A stretch of DNA of 64,000 nt from the NCBI RefSeq assembly GCF_002078875.1, contig NC_034410.1, forward strand, positions 84,983,947-85,047,946, given 5' to 3'. Under the pieces are notes generated by a model. That model ran no database searches. It saw only the letters and a list, made by a program, of their open reading frames with translations, and was not told the DNA's origin. The stretch comes from Numida meleagris. Lineage: Eukaryota; Chordata; Aves; Galliformes; Numididae. Positions within the stretch are counted from its first letter, which is position 1; every line of letters starts with the position of its first letter. Shown here piece after piece: positions 1-13,715 of the stretch. Position numbers and translations under genes: made by a program.

Positions 1-205
1 CTCCCTCCTTCCTTCCCTCCCTCCTTCCTTCCCTCCCTCCTTCCTTCCCTCCCTCCTTCCTTCCCTCCCTCCTTCCTTCCTTCCCTCCTTCCTTCCTTCC
101 CTCCTTCCTTCCTTCCCTCCTTCCTTCCTTCCCTCCTTCCTTCCTTCCCTCCTTACTTCCCTCCTTCCTTCCTCCTTTCCTCCCTTCCTGCTTTCCCTCC
201 TTTCC
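1..205. repeat. Polypyrimidine CCTT/CCCT microsatellite
   Basis: Positions 1-154 contain only C and T in interleaved CCTT and CCCT tetramers; the first purine is the A at 155, after which the tract decays into imperfect CCTTT units to about 205. The window opens inside it, so the true left end is not seen. A homopurine-homopyrimidine tract of this length with mirror symmetry is the type that can form triplex (H-DNA). Confidence 0.95.
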
Positions 206-1295
206 TCTTTCTTCACCTTTCATATTTTTCCTAAGATGGTCCAACATAAGCAGCATTCACGGTGACTCAGGTAATCTTCTTTTGCTTCAGCCTGTAACTT
301 ACAAAAACTACCAGTGGTAGACTATGGTAGATCTTATTTTCTTTTTTCCTTTTTTTCTTTTTTTTTCCACAATTTTTTGTGTACCATGTGAGGCCAATTT
401 TACTCGTGAAATAATGGCTTGTAGTCTTTCCACTAATCCAGATTTTTAAAAGCCAGCATAAGACCAAAATATTTGCTGTAAATTTCCCTTTAGCATCCAG
501 GCAATTAGCTCATTTTTCTTTTATCTTCCACAAGCTCAGTGTTCTTTGATGTTTTCAAAACTGTCAGGGAAGTAGCCTTTGATGTCTTCAAATCAAAACT
601 AGATATCCATCTGGAAGATTCACTTTAGTTAAATACACATTATTCAGCTCAATGTAGGGATAACCAGGTGAAATTCTACAACCCATGTTTCAAAGGTAGT
701 CAGTCAGATTAGCTAATGGTTTTTTTGCTGTTACATTTTATGAAGCTATAAAAATGAAGCACTAAGCATCTTTATGTAGACCTTCAGAAGACAATCATAA
801 AAAAATAGTATGAAAGAAAACAGACATAGTTATAGAATGATGAATTTCAGACCATTTAAATGTGTAAGAGTGGGGAAAAAATCAGACAGATCAGAGATGG
901 AAAAGTTTTTAAACCAAAAGTATTCACAGTAGAGAGCTGTAGAGCTTCCAGTATGCATTTGCTCCATATGGATAATAGAAAAAAAAAAAAAAAAGAATAA
1001 AATTGTCCAAAAAAAATATAGCTATCCAACAACCAGTATCTGATCATGACAAAGACAAGTTTGCTTTTTCTGCTGCCTATACTCTTGTGTGAGCAAGTTA
1101 CTAAATTTTGTTATCATTCTTTCAACAACACTTTAACAAATCTGAATATATCAGACAGCATGAACCTTGCATTAGATGACAGTAAGTCTAACTCATTGGC
1201 TGAAGTGCAGTTTTGAAATTTATTTTCATAGCTTCTTTCTATATGGCCTGGGCAATATCAGTAGTCAACAGTTTACATGGGTAAATAATAATAAC
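206..1295. other. Unique AT-rich sequence, no gene recognised
   Basis: Only short T-rich and A-rich runs (for example a poly-A run at 979-995) and short chance ORFs are visible. No repeat family, RNA gene or convincing exon was recognised. Confidence 0.6.
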
Positions 1296-1584
1296 ACAAG
1301 AGAGAATGCTTTTGAACTAAAAGAGGGGAAATTTAAATTAGATGTTAGGGGAAAATTTTTCACTGAGAGTATGATGAAGTGCTGGAACAGGTTGTCCAGA
1401 GAAGCTGTGGATGTCCCATCCCTGAAGGTGTTCAGCGCCAGGTTGGATGGGGCCCTGGGCAGCCTGATCTAGTGCCTGATTTAGTGGTTCGCAACCCTGC
1501 CTGTGGCAGGGGGTTGCAACTAGATGATATTTAAGGTCCCTTCCAACTCAAGCCATTCCACGATTCAGTGATTCTATGATTCTG
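1296..1584 (+). mobile_element. CR1 LINE, 5'-truncated 3' end
   Basis: This is the terminal part of a CR1 non-LTR retrotransposon. It contains the standard 3'-untranslated landmarks in order: the purine-rich ACTAAAAGAGGGG segment, the TGGAACAGGTTGTCCAGAGA block, GGTTGGATGGGGCCCTGG, the CTAGATGATATTTAAGGTCC block and a terminus ending GATTCTATGATTCTG at 1584. The 5' part of the element, including both ORFs, is absent, which is the usual result of incomplete target-primed reverse transcription. The 98-residue ORF running through it is not a gene. The landmarks are seen in the sequence; the family name is established knowledge. Confidence 0.97.
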
Positions 1585-4500
1585 TAGTAAACAACTTAAT
1601 TTTCTGCCTGGGTTCTTCACAAACAAAACCACTTCTAACCTGTGGTTATATCTATTTGGAGAAAAAGTTTATTTCCAAATGGACATTTTCTTCTGTCCTG
1701 TTACACACACAAACTATTTCCCACCTAAATGCTCAGACATGAAGATTTTTTCTGGTGTCTTTCATTACATTTGGCAAGTTTGATACAGTCTTAATGAAAA
1801 GAGAAAAAAATAATTTCTAAATGTGCATATATTGGCATGCAGATCCTTATGCAAACATATGTGTCCTGCCACCTATCTGACATAAAAATTTAGACCAAAC
1901 TACTGATATGAAACTTATTCATAAACTGGATTCAATTAATTTTTTATACGTATATTGATTCACCTGGCACTGTTCTTCAGTTAAGTAATGGTAACTAAGG
2001 AGAATTTTATTGTCTTCACTTTGGTAATAAACAACAGATACCACATACAAATTTCAGAGAAAAAAAATAGCCAATATATCACCATAAATGCAAGTATTTT
2101 AAAGTTTGCACACAAAAACAAATATGTGAAAGACCTTGTGACTGCACACAAGATGCAAAAAATGTGGGTTTTGAATGCCGTTTTTAAATGTGGTGCCCGC
2201 CATACAAAGAATGTACTCTGTTAAATCTCCAGATCTTTGTAATTGTTTACAGTTCCTTGAGGATTTAAAGAATTTTTAATTACTAAAATTAATCTCTAAT
2301 TTTTTTTTTAAGGGAGAGCCCTTCTCAGTATTTGTACGGGCATTTTTATTTCTTCTAACACACCTATACCTGCAATTGTGAATCCCTATATCTATAACTT
2401 CTTTTGAATTCTGCCATTTAGACGTGTAATCAGAGAATGAACATATTTTTAGGGAGATTGTTGTGCAATACATTGAATCAAAATAATATCCAGCAAAGTA
2501 TTTTTTATTAAAGCTGAGATAGGAAAAACCCCTCTCTGAGAAGTAGTTTGGTACAACCAAGCCTCTCACAAAGAGACTACTAAGTACTTCCCTTTTGAAA
2601 CTTTTTCTTATTTTCTCACTATTTTCTCTGTGTTAAGCCACCATATCTCAGGTCACAGCAAAGGCAGCAGCAGGCCAGAGTGAAGGCTGCTCATGCTGTT
2701 GCACACTGAAGAGAGAGTGTTGACCGCTGTGAGAATCATAAACCTCTCAGTTTGATGATCAACTGAGCAGTAAATTAATTAATCATCATTTTATGCCTCA
2801 TCAAGCACTTTGCTGAGACTCTCAACAGGGGCCAGCTCAATTAGCCAATGGGAAGCAGACTGTTTTGTTTAGCTGGGTGAGTCTTCCATAAACAGAGGAA
2901 GCTTTGACAAGCTAATAAATATGTCATCTGTCTGTGTCACTAGCTGCAATGTGGCTCCACCTGTAAAGTTGTGGGATTCTGCTCAGTATGGTGGATAGCA
3001 ACTTGAAAGAATGAGAGTGAAGTATACGAACTCCTTCCCAAACAAAGCACTATTTAGAATTTATCAGGGTCTTTAGTGCGTGAATTTGGGCTATATTATT
3101 AGGAACCAGACATTTGTCTTTGACTGCTGAATGAAACATTTATGTCCTTTCAAAACATATTCCTCTATTAGGCATAGTAGGATCACATAGGTTCATTTAT
3201 AATTTTAAAATGCTCCTTTCCTTTTTTTTTCTTCCCTAGAGAAAAAGTACCCACTCCTCAGAATAAATGTTTGGGGTAACAAGGTTCTCAAGGTAAATCT
3301 TTTGATTAAATGTCAGTAATGCTTCTGCCAACACAGACAGGTTTGAAATGTCCTTGCATCAAATCCTGCAGTTCCACTGAAGTTATTGGAGTTGTATCAA
3401 TCTAACTGCAGCCAGAATTCAGCTTCTGTAGAATTAAATGTCATCATTTATAACAGAAAGCAGAAACCTGAATTTAAAAGTTTCAGCCTTGAATAAAACC
3501 ACTAACATTCACAAATTTGTGCCATTGATTTTTATATACCTGTACAGCCTTTAGGGCCTATTATGAGTTTCTCATCTTATTTTCTGCATAATATTGCCTG
3601 TAACTTCTGGATGAACAAGAGATAATCACATACCCAATCTTTCCTGAAACATTTCAGGTGCTGGAAAATCTAGCACATCCTATGATAAGCCACATCCATA
3701 TTTAATTGTTATCATCAGAAAAATGCACATCTTATTTCAGACTTGATTTTATCTGGCCTCAAATTCCAGATTCTCACTTTCCTAAATCTTTCAGGGAGAA
3801 GGTACTCAAATTTCTTATAGCAGAACTCAGTAGTTACAGAAATAGTATCTCCCAACTTTTTTACACCTAGTCCTCACTTGAGAAAATAAACTGCATTCTT
3901 TGGAATCTGAATAGCATTTTTACACACTCAGTAGCCCAAGACCTCGAAAGTAACACTGAGTAACAGAGCTTCAGGGATCCACTCTATCTCTCCTCATTCC
4001 TAGCTACATGCACTCAAGTTCTACAGAGATAAATGTTACTATTCTACATTTTCATTAGTATTGGACCACTGAGGCTGACGACAGTGGTAAGATGCTAAGA
4101 CTTCAATGAGTTTGGGGGTCAGGAGGAATAAAGGAGTAACTTTGATAGGAACTGTGTCTACAGAGCCCTCACATCACTAAAGTGTCAGGACACAAAAAAA
4201 GTCTTTGTCCAGTGCAGAAAGTGCTTTGTTTTCCAAAAATAAGGTTAAGAAACAGCAGCAACATTTAGAAACAGTGAATCCAGGGTCAACCAAAGAGTCC
4301 GTGCAGGCTAGGAAGATAATTCACTACACCTCCAACCAGCAGGAGTAATAGCAACTCATCTGGAATCAAGAGCTCGAATGCTGGAAACCAAAATATAAAT
4401 CAAAGTTAGCCTTAATTCTTTTTTTTCCTAGAGCTAGATCATTGTGTAAAGATTGTGTAAAGAAGTGTAGGACATACCTATAACTCAGTTTAGTCACTAA

Positions 4501-7500
4501 GAAAGTTCTGTCAGTCTTGTGCTTCCACCTTAAAATATCTGTTACTTTTCTGGCATGCAATTTACCAAAAAGTCTAGATTGCTCCCTGTAGGAGCAGTTT
4601 ATACACACAGCATCATCAGCCTTTGTGCCACATACAAGTTCTCTAGCAAAGATTTTCTACAGTTTTTCCAAGTCATTGAAAAGGATAGAGTATAACAGAA
4701 ATCTCTGTCTTCCTTGGCAAATCGCAGCATACAGCGATGACTCATTTTAGCTGCTCTATTTTAAACTCAGTGAATCTGGTTTTAATCCTTTTACATTTCT
4801 TCAATGATTTCAAAAAGAACTAATTTTTGACTGTGTAGTAACTCTCATTAAAGTTTTTCAACTGTTAAAAAAAAATCAGTACTGTGAGACCAAAATCTCT
4901 TCACCTCACTAGAGGTTAATATGTTGATGCCTGAATGGCATTCTTTCCCAAACAAAGCGGAAAGAAACAATAGGATTTGGGGAATGGTGGTAAATAGGAA
5001 TCTGCCATAGCTGCCATTTATACAGCTTCAAGGATGGTGAGAGCCTCCTGGAACTGAGAAAATAGTAACAGGATTAATTGAAGAACCCAAGGAAAAGGGA
5101 GATGGGAAAGTGGTGTATAGTGACTGTGTACAAAAGATCTGACAATATAAGACATTACGATGGTGAGTCATACAAGTATTTGTGTCGCACATACCTAGAA
5201 AGGCTCTGCAAGCAAATTTATAATTTCAGTAAAACGTAATACTAGCCTTATCTGATCAGCCTACTTCCACAGATCAGACTGATCATCACTGAATTTCCAG
5301 TACCTGGATATATGTCTTCATGACTACTTTTGAAAAAAGCTTCTCATGGAATCTATGTACAGAAACTGATCTATCTGTTACCATATATGTGTATGAGAAG
5401 GAATATTTGTACTCCTGCATACCCTTTTGTCAGAAAATGCAAGCATACATACACTCTATTATTTTCTTTTTCTGGTGACTAGGTGAACAGGTATCAGTCT
5501 ATTTCTCAGAAAACACTTCACAATATGTAATTAATTCAAGGCATGGGAAGGTGCCAAATGAAGCAGTTGTGTATTTCATAAATTAAAAATAACAAGTTTG
5601 TTTTGCTGATATTCACAAAAAAAAATTTCTTCCTGAGTATTCAGATGAATGGCTGATATTTCTTGCAAACTCAGCAGTTTTGTCTTGCAAGGATTGGTGT
5701 GAACACTAGTTTCTGCTTCAGGTCATGTGGGTTCAAAGCTCTAGAGTTTCACTTTGAATTTGATGATTGCTTACTGAGAAACATTTGTCTTCACTCGCAT
5801 AAATCAACCTACATTCAGCAAGAATGGGTCTTGGTTTCCTCAATGCTTCAAAAAAGAGGGAGTGAGTTCTTAGCATGTTTTTAACGGTTATAGATTTCTT
5901 AGTGAAAACTTTGCAGAGTGATACTCAGAACAATTCTTTGCAAAATGCATATGTTTTTAGTCCACATATCTTTCACACTTGTGTTTCAACGTCTTTTGAA
6001 AGCAGCAGACTTTTTTTAAAACCTGAATAAAAAAAAAAAGAAGAAGAAGAAGGAGAAATGGGCTTCTAGTGCACTCACATGAGCCTTGATCCGGTTCTCA
6101 TTAGAGTCTGATCAGAGGCTTTCAGCAACTTCAGGGAGTACTGGACTGTGGAGCATTAGGAGCAATATGCTATGATGAAACCACGTAAAAACAAATAACA
6201 TAAAGGAAGAAATTTCCCCCATTTTACCTTTACATTCCTTTTCTAAAATTCTCTGTATGCCACAGTTCATAAACCAAGAGCCAATCTGAATTACCTTCGT
6301 TCATTTTTCCACTTTCTTTTGCAGATTATTTTTGGTGATAATTTTTCTTTGATTGCAACTCTGCCTTGTTCTATTTTACAATAACCATCTTTAAAGATAC
6401 TTTGAAGTGAACAACCCAGAAAAATCATAAATCTTACTGTCATACAGACATATGTGAACTTTCTTTTGAAAGCTTCGTTGTTACTCATCAATTCTGTCTG
6501 GGCTTACCCTAACCCTGTACTTTTCATTCGTTATCACTTCTGTGAAATTTTAAATATTTGACAAAATATCCTCAACTGAATTACAATTTGACTAATTACC
6601 TGACATGAATTTTACCCCTTTGGTTTTTGTCCAAGATTAATATTAGAATGCATCACATACATTTATAAGACAGTCCTTTTATGCATCCAAAGTGCAACAC
6701 TGAAATAAAGAAATGAATAGGACATAGAAAATTCACTGCTGAGTGTTGGGAATATGACTATGCCAGTGATTAAACAACAATATCTAATCTGGTTTCAGGC
6801 CTACAGCTGAAAATCATCTTTCGTAGAAGTGTGCCTGCCAAGGTTATTGTAAAATTATCCCAGGCACCAAAGTGATGAATGGTCCCAGCATTTGCTGTGA
6901 TATGGATGCCATCCCTGTGGGGCTTCACCAAGCGGGATTTTTCATGTGGACAGACTCACATGGAGGACAGATGGGAAAGAAAACAAAATTAGTTGATCCA
7001 CACTAGAGCAAAAATCCATCTTTCCTTTGCTACCCACATTGTGCACTTGCTTTTTTGCAGACATAGAAATGTGTTATTAAGTTATATGACTCTTCCCTTT
7101 TTTCTTTTTTGAAGTGATCTGAATGTTTTATGCTGATCATTAATTTAATGTTGATTTGCATTCTTAAACTTTCATGCTAGCCTAATTTTAGACATGTTAA
7201 GCAGCAAGCCTAATATCTAAGTTACAGCACAAAAATACTGTGTCTCTAATTGCACTCACAACAGCTTTAGTCCTATTTTGAGGACAGGCAATTCTTGACA
7301 GAAAAGTTTTGAATAAAAATGATTACTCAGGATATGCTTTGACAAAATTCAACTAATGAGACAGTCAGATGGCAACAGTCCCATTTAGTGGATAAGTGAG
7401 CTTCCTAAATCACAATCGGAGATGGCCTCCTGTCTTCTTCATGGATAAGAGAAATCCCACTGAGGATGACAGTAAGGCTAGTTCATATGGAACTTGGACC

Positions 7501-8176
7501 AGTCATGGTTCAGGCAGCACATCTGAGAAAAAACAGCTTTTAGATATTCTAAATGCTTGATGACCAAAAAGGTTTTTTGATACTTATATCATTATGTGCT
7601 TGTGACGGAGAATTAAGGAGTAGAAGTATTCTGCTGTTGAATCTGTAAGAGGCACATTTTGAATAACAGATAACAGAAAAGTTGCAAAGGTCATAATGTA
7701 TTTGCCTAAAGAGTAGATTCTGGATAAGTCACTATTAGGTTGTTATAAACTGCCTCCATCATTTTAAATGTACTGTTCACATCATTGTGTTTTAGATGCA
7801 GAAAGTATTAAACCAACAACAATTACAAAGCGGTGAAAAATGCAACAAATACTTGGTGTATTTTTCCATCTACATTTATCTCTTAGTCAGATTTTCCAGG
7901 GTAAGAGGTTAAACATGGAATGCCACCAGAGATGTTAGGACTATTTAACTGCAATGTAACTAACACCTTAGGAACTGATTTGTCAGAGTGAACTGCAGTC
8001 CAGAGTGCTCTGAGTTTGCAAACTAAATCTGTTAAGATAAAAGGCACTTTTTAAAGAATCATGGTTCTTGTTCTAACCATTTCCCCACACTTGCCTCCAA
8101 GGCATTTCTTATAACTCTGATAAAATCACAGACCAGGTGCTCCAAGACTTTCAAAATAATAAATTCCAATCTGTCA
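1585..8176. other. Long unique AT-rich stretch, no gene recognised
   Basis: No transposon family or convincing exon was recognised. ORFs on both strands stay at or below about 100 codons and lack recognisable domains. Minor features are A-rich runs and a short GAA run at about 6039-6056. The motif-dense block at 2640-2963 is annotated separately. Confidence 0.55.
2640..2963. promoter_or_regulatory. Candidate conserved enhancer-like block
   Basis: A dense cluster of developmental transcription-factor words stands out from the surrounding sequence: tandem homeodomain cores AATTAATTAATC (2773-2784), a homeodomain core fused to a CCAAT box, CAATTAGCCAATGGG (2838-2852), a TCF/LEF-like CTTTGA (2902-2907) and an E-box CACCTG (2958-2963). 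Base composition is more balanced than in the flanks. The motifs are seen directly; enhancer function and conservation are inference from experience with vertebrate conserved non-coding elements. Confidence 0.35.
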
Positions 8177-8381
8177 CAAAAGAAGAAAAGAAAAGAAAAG
8201 AAAAGAAAAGAAAAGAAAAGAAAAGAAAAGAAAAGAAAAGAAAAGAAAAGAAAAGAAAAGAAAAGAAAAGAAAAGAAAAGANAGAAAAGAAAAGAAAAGA
8301 AAAGAAAAGAAAAGAAAAGAAAAGAAAAGAAAAGAAAAGAAAAGAAAAGAAAAGAAAAGAAAAGAAAAGAAAGGAAAAGGT
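8177..8381. repeat. (AAAAG)n pentanucleotide satellite with one N
   Basis: About 200 bp of nearly perfect AAAAG units. The base at 8282 is N, and the repeat register shifts next to it, so the array was not fully resolved in the assembly and its real length is uncertain. One reading frame through it gives a 100-residue lysine/arginine/glutamate repeat, which is a by-product of the pentamer and not a protein. Confidence 0.98.
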
Positions 8382-11300
8382 TAAACGAGTTTATAGAGGG
8401 AGTTCTGTTCCAGGTGTTATTTTGAAAGTGTATGCCTAACTTATTGTTTTTCTATAATAGTTACAAGTGATAAAAATCATGTAAATACCCTGTATTAGAA
8501 ATAAGTTTTCATTTTGTCATGCAGATAGTACTAATAACTAAATAGACTTTAATCGGGAGATCTCCACCTACTAATGTTAAGACTTCTTAAGAGTAATGTT
8601 GTAATCATATTTTCGCTAAAGTAAAACACAATACATAAAAAAAAAACCCTCAAACAGTTGTCATATACTAATTTTTATAAGAACCAGAAGTATGAAAACT
8701 TTCACAAATCACCTACTTTGGAATGAACGTTGTATAGGTTCAGTGGGTGCATCTACCAAGTGGAACGAGGCAATGGAAACTGCTAACATCTTCCATATGT
8801 GATAGCCTTAAATTATAATACTATTTTGGATACAGTGAGCAGACTGTTCTAAAACAGTGGTATGTCAGATGGGTGACTGAGTTTCCCCAGAGTTTCTCTT
8901 TCACTGTTTTCAGTCAGTCTGACACTCTTCTAATTCTACTATCTTGTCCATTATTTATTAAAGTGTACAGCTAAAAAATAGCTCATTTTGCCCAGGAGGT
9001 CTGAAATGTGTGCATTGGTCCACCATAAATCAAAGGAAAGGCTATAGTTCTCATCCGTTTTGAAGCCAGGAGGAAAATCCAGACCCCGTTTAAACAAAGT
9101 GCATGGGTATATTCTTAAGTCCTGTTCACTTCAGTGGTTTTTCCCCATCTGCAGAATGGGGTGCTCAGTCTCTGACAGATTCTGTACTTTCCAACCCCCA
9201 CACATGGGGTGACATCATACTGCAAGCAGGTAACAAAATCTTATGGATAGGTTTCCACACATTTAGATATGTGTATCTATATCTGTATAGATGCATATGT
9301 CACAAACTCCAAAAAGAAAGATAAGCTTACTCACTCAAAAATGAACAAAATTCCTTTCCTGTTACTTGACTTTATGCTCCTCTTTGTCTTATTTCCCCAA
9401 CATTTGCAAAATTTTTCTTTTATTGTTCTTTCCTTACAGCCCCTTCCCTCCTCGATCCTATATAAATACAGTGACAGAAGATGACTGCCCTGAAACTACT
9501 GTCGAACTAATTGTTTGGGTTTTTTTCAAGTCATAAGCAACTCATTATAAGCTCAGCCTGTACAGATTCCAGAGGTTGATTTAAAAAATCTTCAGATGCA
9601 AACTACATACAAACTCAGGGCACTTTAAAACATAAAATTTTAGAAGTGTAAAACTGCAGATAGAACAGGACTGAAAACTGAGTTTCTTCCCGCAAGGTTA
9701 AAGACTATTCCTTAGAAGGAAAATAACCTTCTCACTGCAAAATCTGCTGATATATTATGAAATGCTAGGGAAGATTTATACCAATTTCCCTCAAGGAGCT
9801 AAAAAGAAGAATGACTACAGCTATAGTGAGGTTTCTCAATGTGGAAGTAAGCTTCTACTGCTAACACACAATTAAGATGAAGTTTCCATTGCTTACTCAT
9901 AAGATTACAATGCAAGTTTCACAATATATGACAGTGAAGCTTTGCAGTTTTGTGGTTGACTTTGTGTGTCTGACTCTGTTTTAATATGCAGTGATTACCC
10001 TTAAATGTGGTGTCTTTTACCAAGGCAAGTAAATTATTTTAAATTAATACTTTTAATTTTTTAGGAACAGTAAAAGAACCGTTCTCCAAGTAATTTGTGG
10101 TAGTACTTATTAAATAGTAAGTAGCTGAAGTATTTAGTATGAATTGAACTGAGATAAATGAACTGGTAATTTCTTGAAACTAAAAACAATTATTCAATTA
10201 AGTATGTAAAAATAACACTTAGAAAAGGTAATACTAATTTCTTTCTAGTTCTTACTTAGATGCTATAACTATCTGTGCTCTGTTACATGCTTCTGTAGAG
10301 TGTGTAAGATGCTTCGCGTTACTTGCAAAATGGATGTTTCTTCTAGACTTTTGAAGCAGCTGAATTTTGGATATCCTGTATTAACACCACATTTCTTTCT
10401 TTGCTGGCAGACATTCAAATCTTTTTTACAGATGAGAAATGTTTGGACACACTAATGTTATTTTGCCATAGTAAATTACTTACCACAGATAATGAAAAGA
10501 ATTAATAATTAAAAGCTTTTTTAAAACCTTATTTCTGAGCTAGAGAGAGCTATGAGGAAATGATGGTACTGAGCTTCAGCACCAGAGAGCAGCACCATCT
10601 AAGAATTGTGCCTCAAACTTCCTCCCTTGAACCCAAAACTTTTTCGAGATGAAACAACACATTTCCTCACTTCTTTGGAGTATAAGCACATAATTCTTCT
10701 TTTGGGTGACTTTCCCAGATGATATATGTAGAAAGGGATCCACAGCAATGTTTGTTCATGTTTTTTCCCCACATTGACACATACCCAAACCATCTATTTG
10801 TGGAAGACTATCTTTATGTAGCTCAAGTTTTCACACTACAGAACATCATAAATGTAGATCTAACATGACCAGGAAAACAACTGTCAACTCTAAGACCAGC
10901 TCCCTACCTTGATCAGATGGATTGGGGTTAGCAATTTCTAGACCTTTAATTTCTTTTGTCTAAGATTTATAAATAACAATAATGTCAAAGAGGCTAGCAA
11001 ACTTTACAGTTCTCCTTGGGAACAGTTCAGCAATGCCCTCTGGCCCTTTCTGCACAGAGCATGGGAGCGCAAAAGAAAGACTAAAAAGCATGCAGTTACC
11101 CCCAGGAAATAATTACAATGCAAAAAAGCACTAGATGGTACAAATGGCATTCCAGTAAACGAGGTGAACTTGTATCATCGCCTCGCTTTGCCTCAGGGAT
11201 ATTCCTGCCAAAAGAATATCAGTCAGCTCCAAGAACAGCCAAGGACAAAGGTGGGGCTACACATGAGTTGTTCCAGGTCAAAACCTCAGGGATCCTGAAG

Positions 11301-13406
11301 TTGTGGGCAAAGGAAACTCCTGCTAAGCCAAGCACTGATGCTGCAACACCCAAAAACCAGGGCAGCAAAGCTTGCTGGAGGTGATTTTTAACCACCAGGT
11401 TGGAAATAAAACCACACCCAGAGCAGCCTTGCTTATATATGAGACTTTCTTATTACAAACACAGTATTTTTTATGCCTAGTCCTGTTCACACTCACTCTC
11501 ATGGGAGCAGGATCTAGCTCTTCTCTCTTCATGGTCTGTATTAAATTTCAAAGTTTAACCAAATCTTGGATAGCTTTGAATTCTAATCTTTCAGTCTCTA
11601 TTGAAAAAGTCTGTCTGTAATTGGCAGAAGCCATAACCAAATCACACTATAGAAACAATGGCTGGAAGAGCAAACAATTAAGGTGAATGTGGCCAGGTTT
11701 TATCCAGCAAAGTTTCTCATTTACTACAACTTTATGAACCAACTCAGCTAACCTCACATACATACACACAACTAATCTTAACCTAGGTAGATTTTCTTAT
11801 CTGGTTACTGTTTCCAGAGGCACACTGAGCAGCAGCTTTAGTGCATGGTAATATTGTTTTCTTTAACTTCCTTTCAAAATGCCTTCAAATGTTGCATATC
11901 AACCATTTCAGAATTGAAACCAACTCCGTCCTCATTTTCTCTATACCTCATGGAAACTTCCAAGATACTGCTGATAGGACCAGAAATACTTGCATTTACA
12001 TATGTGTTTTTCTATGTCTGCATTGCTACTGTCCTAGAAAGGGAATTTGAGTTAAAAGTCTGCAGTGTCTGAAGACATATTCAGTGCCCTCAGTAGATCC
12101 ATAATATTTAGGTTTGTACTACAGTGCTGGGTTCTAGACATTTAGTGAAACCAAACTCCTGTTCTCAGCCTTCCAGAGTATGTTGCCATAAGTGCCCAGA
12201 GATGGGCCTGTCAAAAACATCAGATTATCTACTCTCCAAATAAAACAAGTAAGTGTACAAAAATGCTTGAGTTGAAGTTGCCTCGAGCATTTTTATCTCA
12301 CATAACCAGTACTTTTGGAAAGGTCCCATTGACCTTGGCAGCTTATTCGAACATGGCTGAACAGTTCTTGAGCAATTTTTCCAATGAATTAGGCACAAAC
12401 AGGCGTGTGTCACTGGGCACACATGCAGAATTTTGTGTCTCTTCTATCCCCTTAAAAATTAATAATTTCTCGAAACTGTCATGCAAAGAATGTCACAGTA
12501 AACTCTATGTTCTAGTATATTACTGTCTAGCATTTGGTATTTAAAATTACTTATCTAGATGCTTTGTAAATACTGTTGTGTTCTGACTAGAGATCAGTTA
12601 GTTAAACACCTTTATCTTTTTTGACAATCAGTTTAATTACAGAGTTGCCACAAACTGGACATGTGAACTGACTGCACACAGTATGGTTACAAAAGAGGGA
12701 AAAATTATGAACTTGGAAACATTGTTATTGTGTATTAAACTCAGTCATAAACCTTTTACAAACATAAAGGCTACATTAGTGAAAGCAGAGAATAGTGAGA
12801 AACATATAAAATACTGTGCATGAAGTTTATCTGTTCATTAGCTTTAAAAAGCCTTAAAAATCCATCCCACTGCTACAGTTGTAATCTCACAGAAGTCACC
12901 TGTTCTTATTTCATTATCAGATGATTCCACAGATCTGCTCTGTTGTGCTAATTGGTTGTCATGACCCCAGCACTACCAGTGCTTTGACCTAGAGAAGGAA
13001 TTAACGTTACATCAATGCTGCAGCTCTGATGAGTACTCCCTACTTGGCTGCCCTTCTCTATTTCCTCGCTTGTCCCATCAAGTGGCTTTCTTCATTCATG
13101 ACCATTCTGCTCTCTGATGAGTAAGCATCTATACCTGAACTCTCCAGTTGGTGTTCCGTCTGTTATGAATTTCAGAACACAATTTCTTTTCTTAGTTCTT
13201 CTCATACTTCTATTTCTCCCTTTTTTTTTTTCCACTTAAGCCATATGGAAAAAATTTGAAAACTTGGAAAAGAGAAAGAGAAAATAAAACAAATTCTAAG
13301 GCAGCACTTCAATTAGAAAAATTATGACCAAGAGAAAGAATCTGATTTACCCAACAAACCAATAGAGTAGCCACAAATGGAGGCCATGTCTTTCAAATTG
13401 TTGACT
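8382..13406. other. Unique AT-rich sequence, no gene recognised
   Basis: No repeat family or exon was recognised. ORFs are all below about 95 codons, overlap one another on both strands (for example around 11120-11620 and 11840-12070) and show no domain. Short poly-T and poly-A runs only. Confidence 0.55.
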
Positions 13407-13412
13407 TATCCC

Positions 13413-13715
13413 TGAGGCGGGTAAAAGCGGTAGGGGGATGTGTGCTGATTGGCATGGTGAACAAAAGGAAGAGCGTCAATCACAGGCGCGTGCTTGCTGA
13501 TGTAATGCCTCGTGCTAGGCGGGTTAAAGGGGGGGGATGGGTGCGTGAGCGCGTGACTCAGGTGTGATCGGGCATGCACAGCGGCTGTACAGGTATAAAA
13601 GACAGTGCAGAAGTTCGAGTAAATGAGAGTTGACTCCACAGCGTCTGTGATTGTGTCTCTCTTCCCAGGATGGGATACCGGTTCTTTAGAGTCTATTAAT
13701 TGTCGCACCGCGACA
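13413..13715 (+). mobile_element. Solo LTR of an endogenous retrovirus, 6-bp TSD
   Basis: This is an LTR of 303 bp that starts TGAGGCGG and ends CCGCGACA, a short imperfect terminal inverted repeat with the canonical TG...CA ends. It is flanked by a perfect 6-bp direct repeat, TATCCC, at 13407-13412 and 13716-13721. Inside, in plus orientation, are an inverted CCAAT box (ATTGG near 13448), an AP-1 word TGACTCA (13554-13560) and a TATA box (13593-13600), placing U3 on the left and R/U5 on the right. There is no internal retroviral coding sequence on either side, so it is a solo LTR left by recombination. CpG density is far above the flanks, suggesting a fairly young insertion. A 6-bp duplication fits alpharetrovirus-like or class II avian elements, but I cannot name the family. 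Confidence 0.82.
13593..13600 (+). promoter_or_regulatory. LTR TATA box
   Basis: GTATAAAA within the solo LTR, about 115 bp before its right end; transcription would be expected to start near 13620-13630. Whether this LTR drives any transcript today is unknown. Confidence 0.65.

Noticed and set aside
1..8381. Regular repeats considered as a CRISPR array
   Set aside because: They are simple tandem microsatellites without unique spacers, in a vertebrate genome.
8137..8439. 100-residue Lys/Arg/Glu-rich ORF
   Set aside because: It is the translation of the (AAAAG)n microsatellite and crosses an N.
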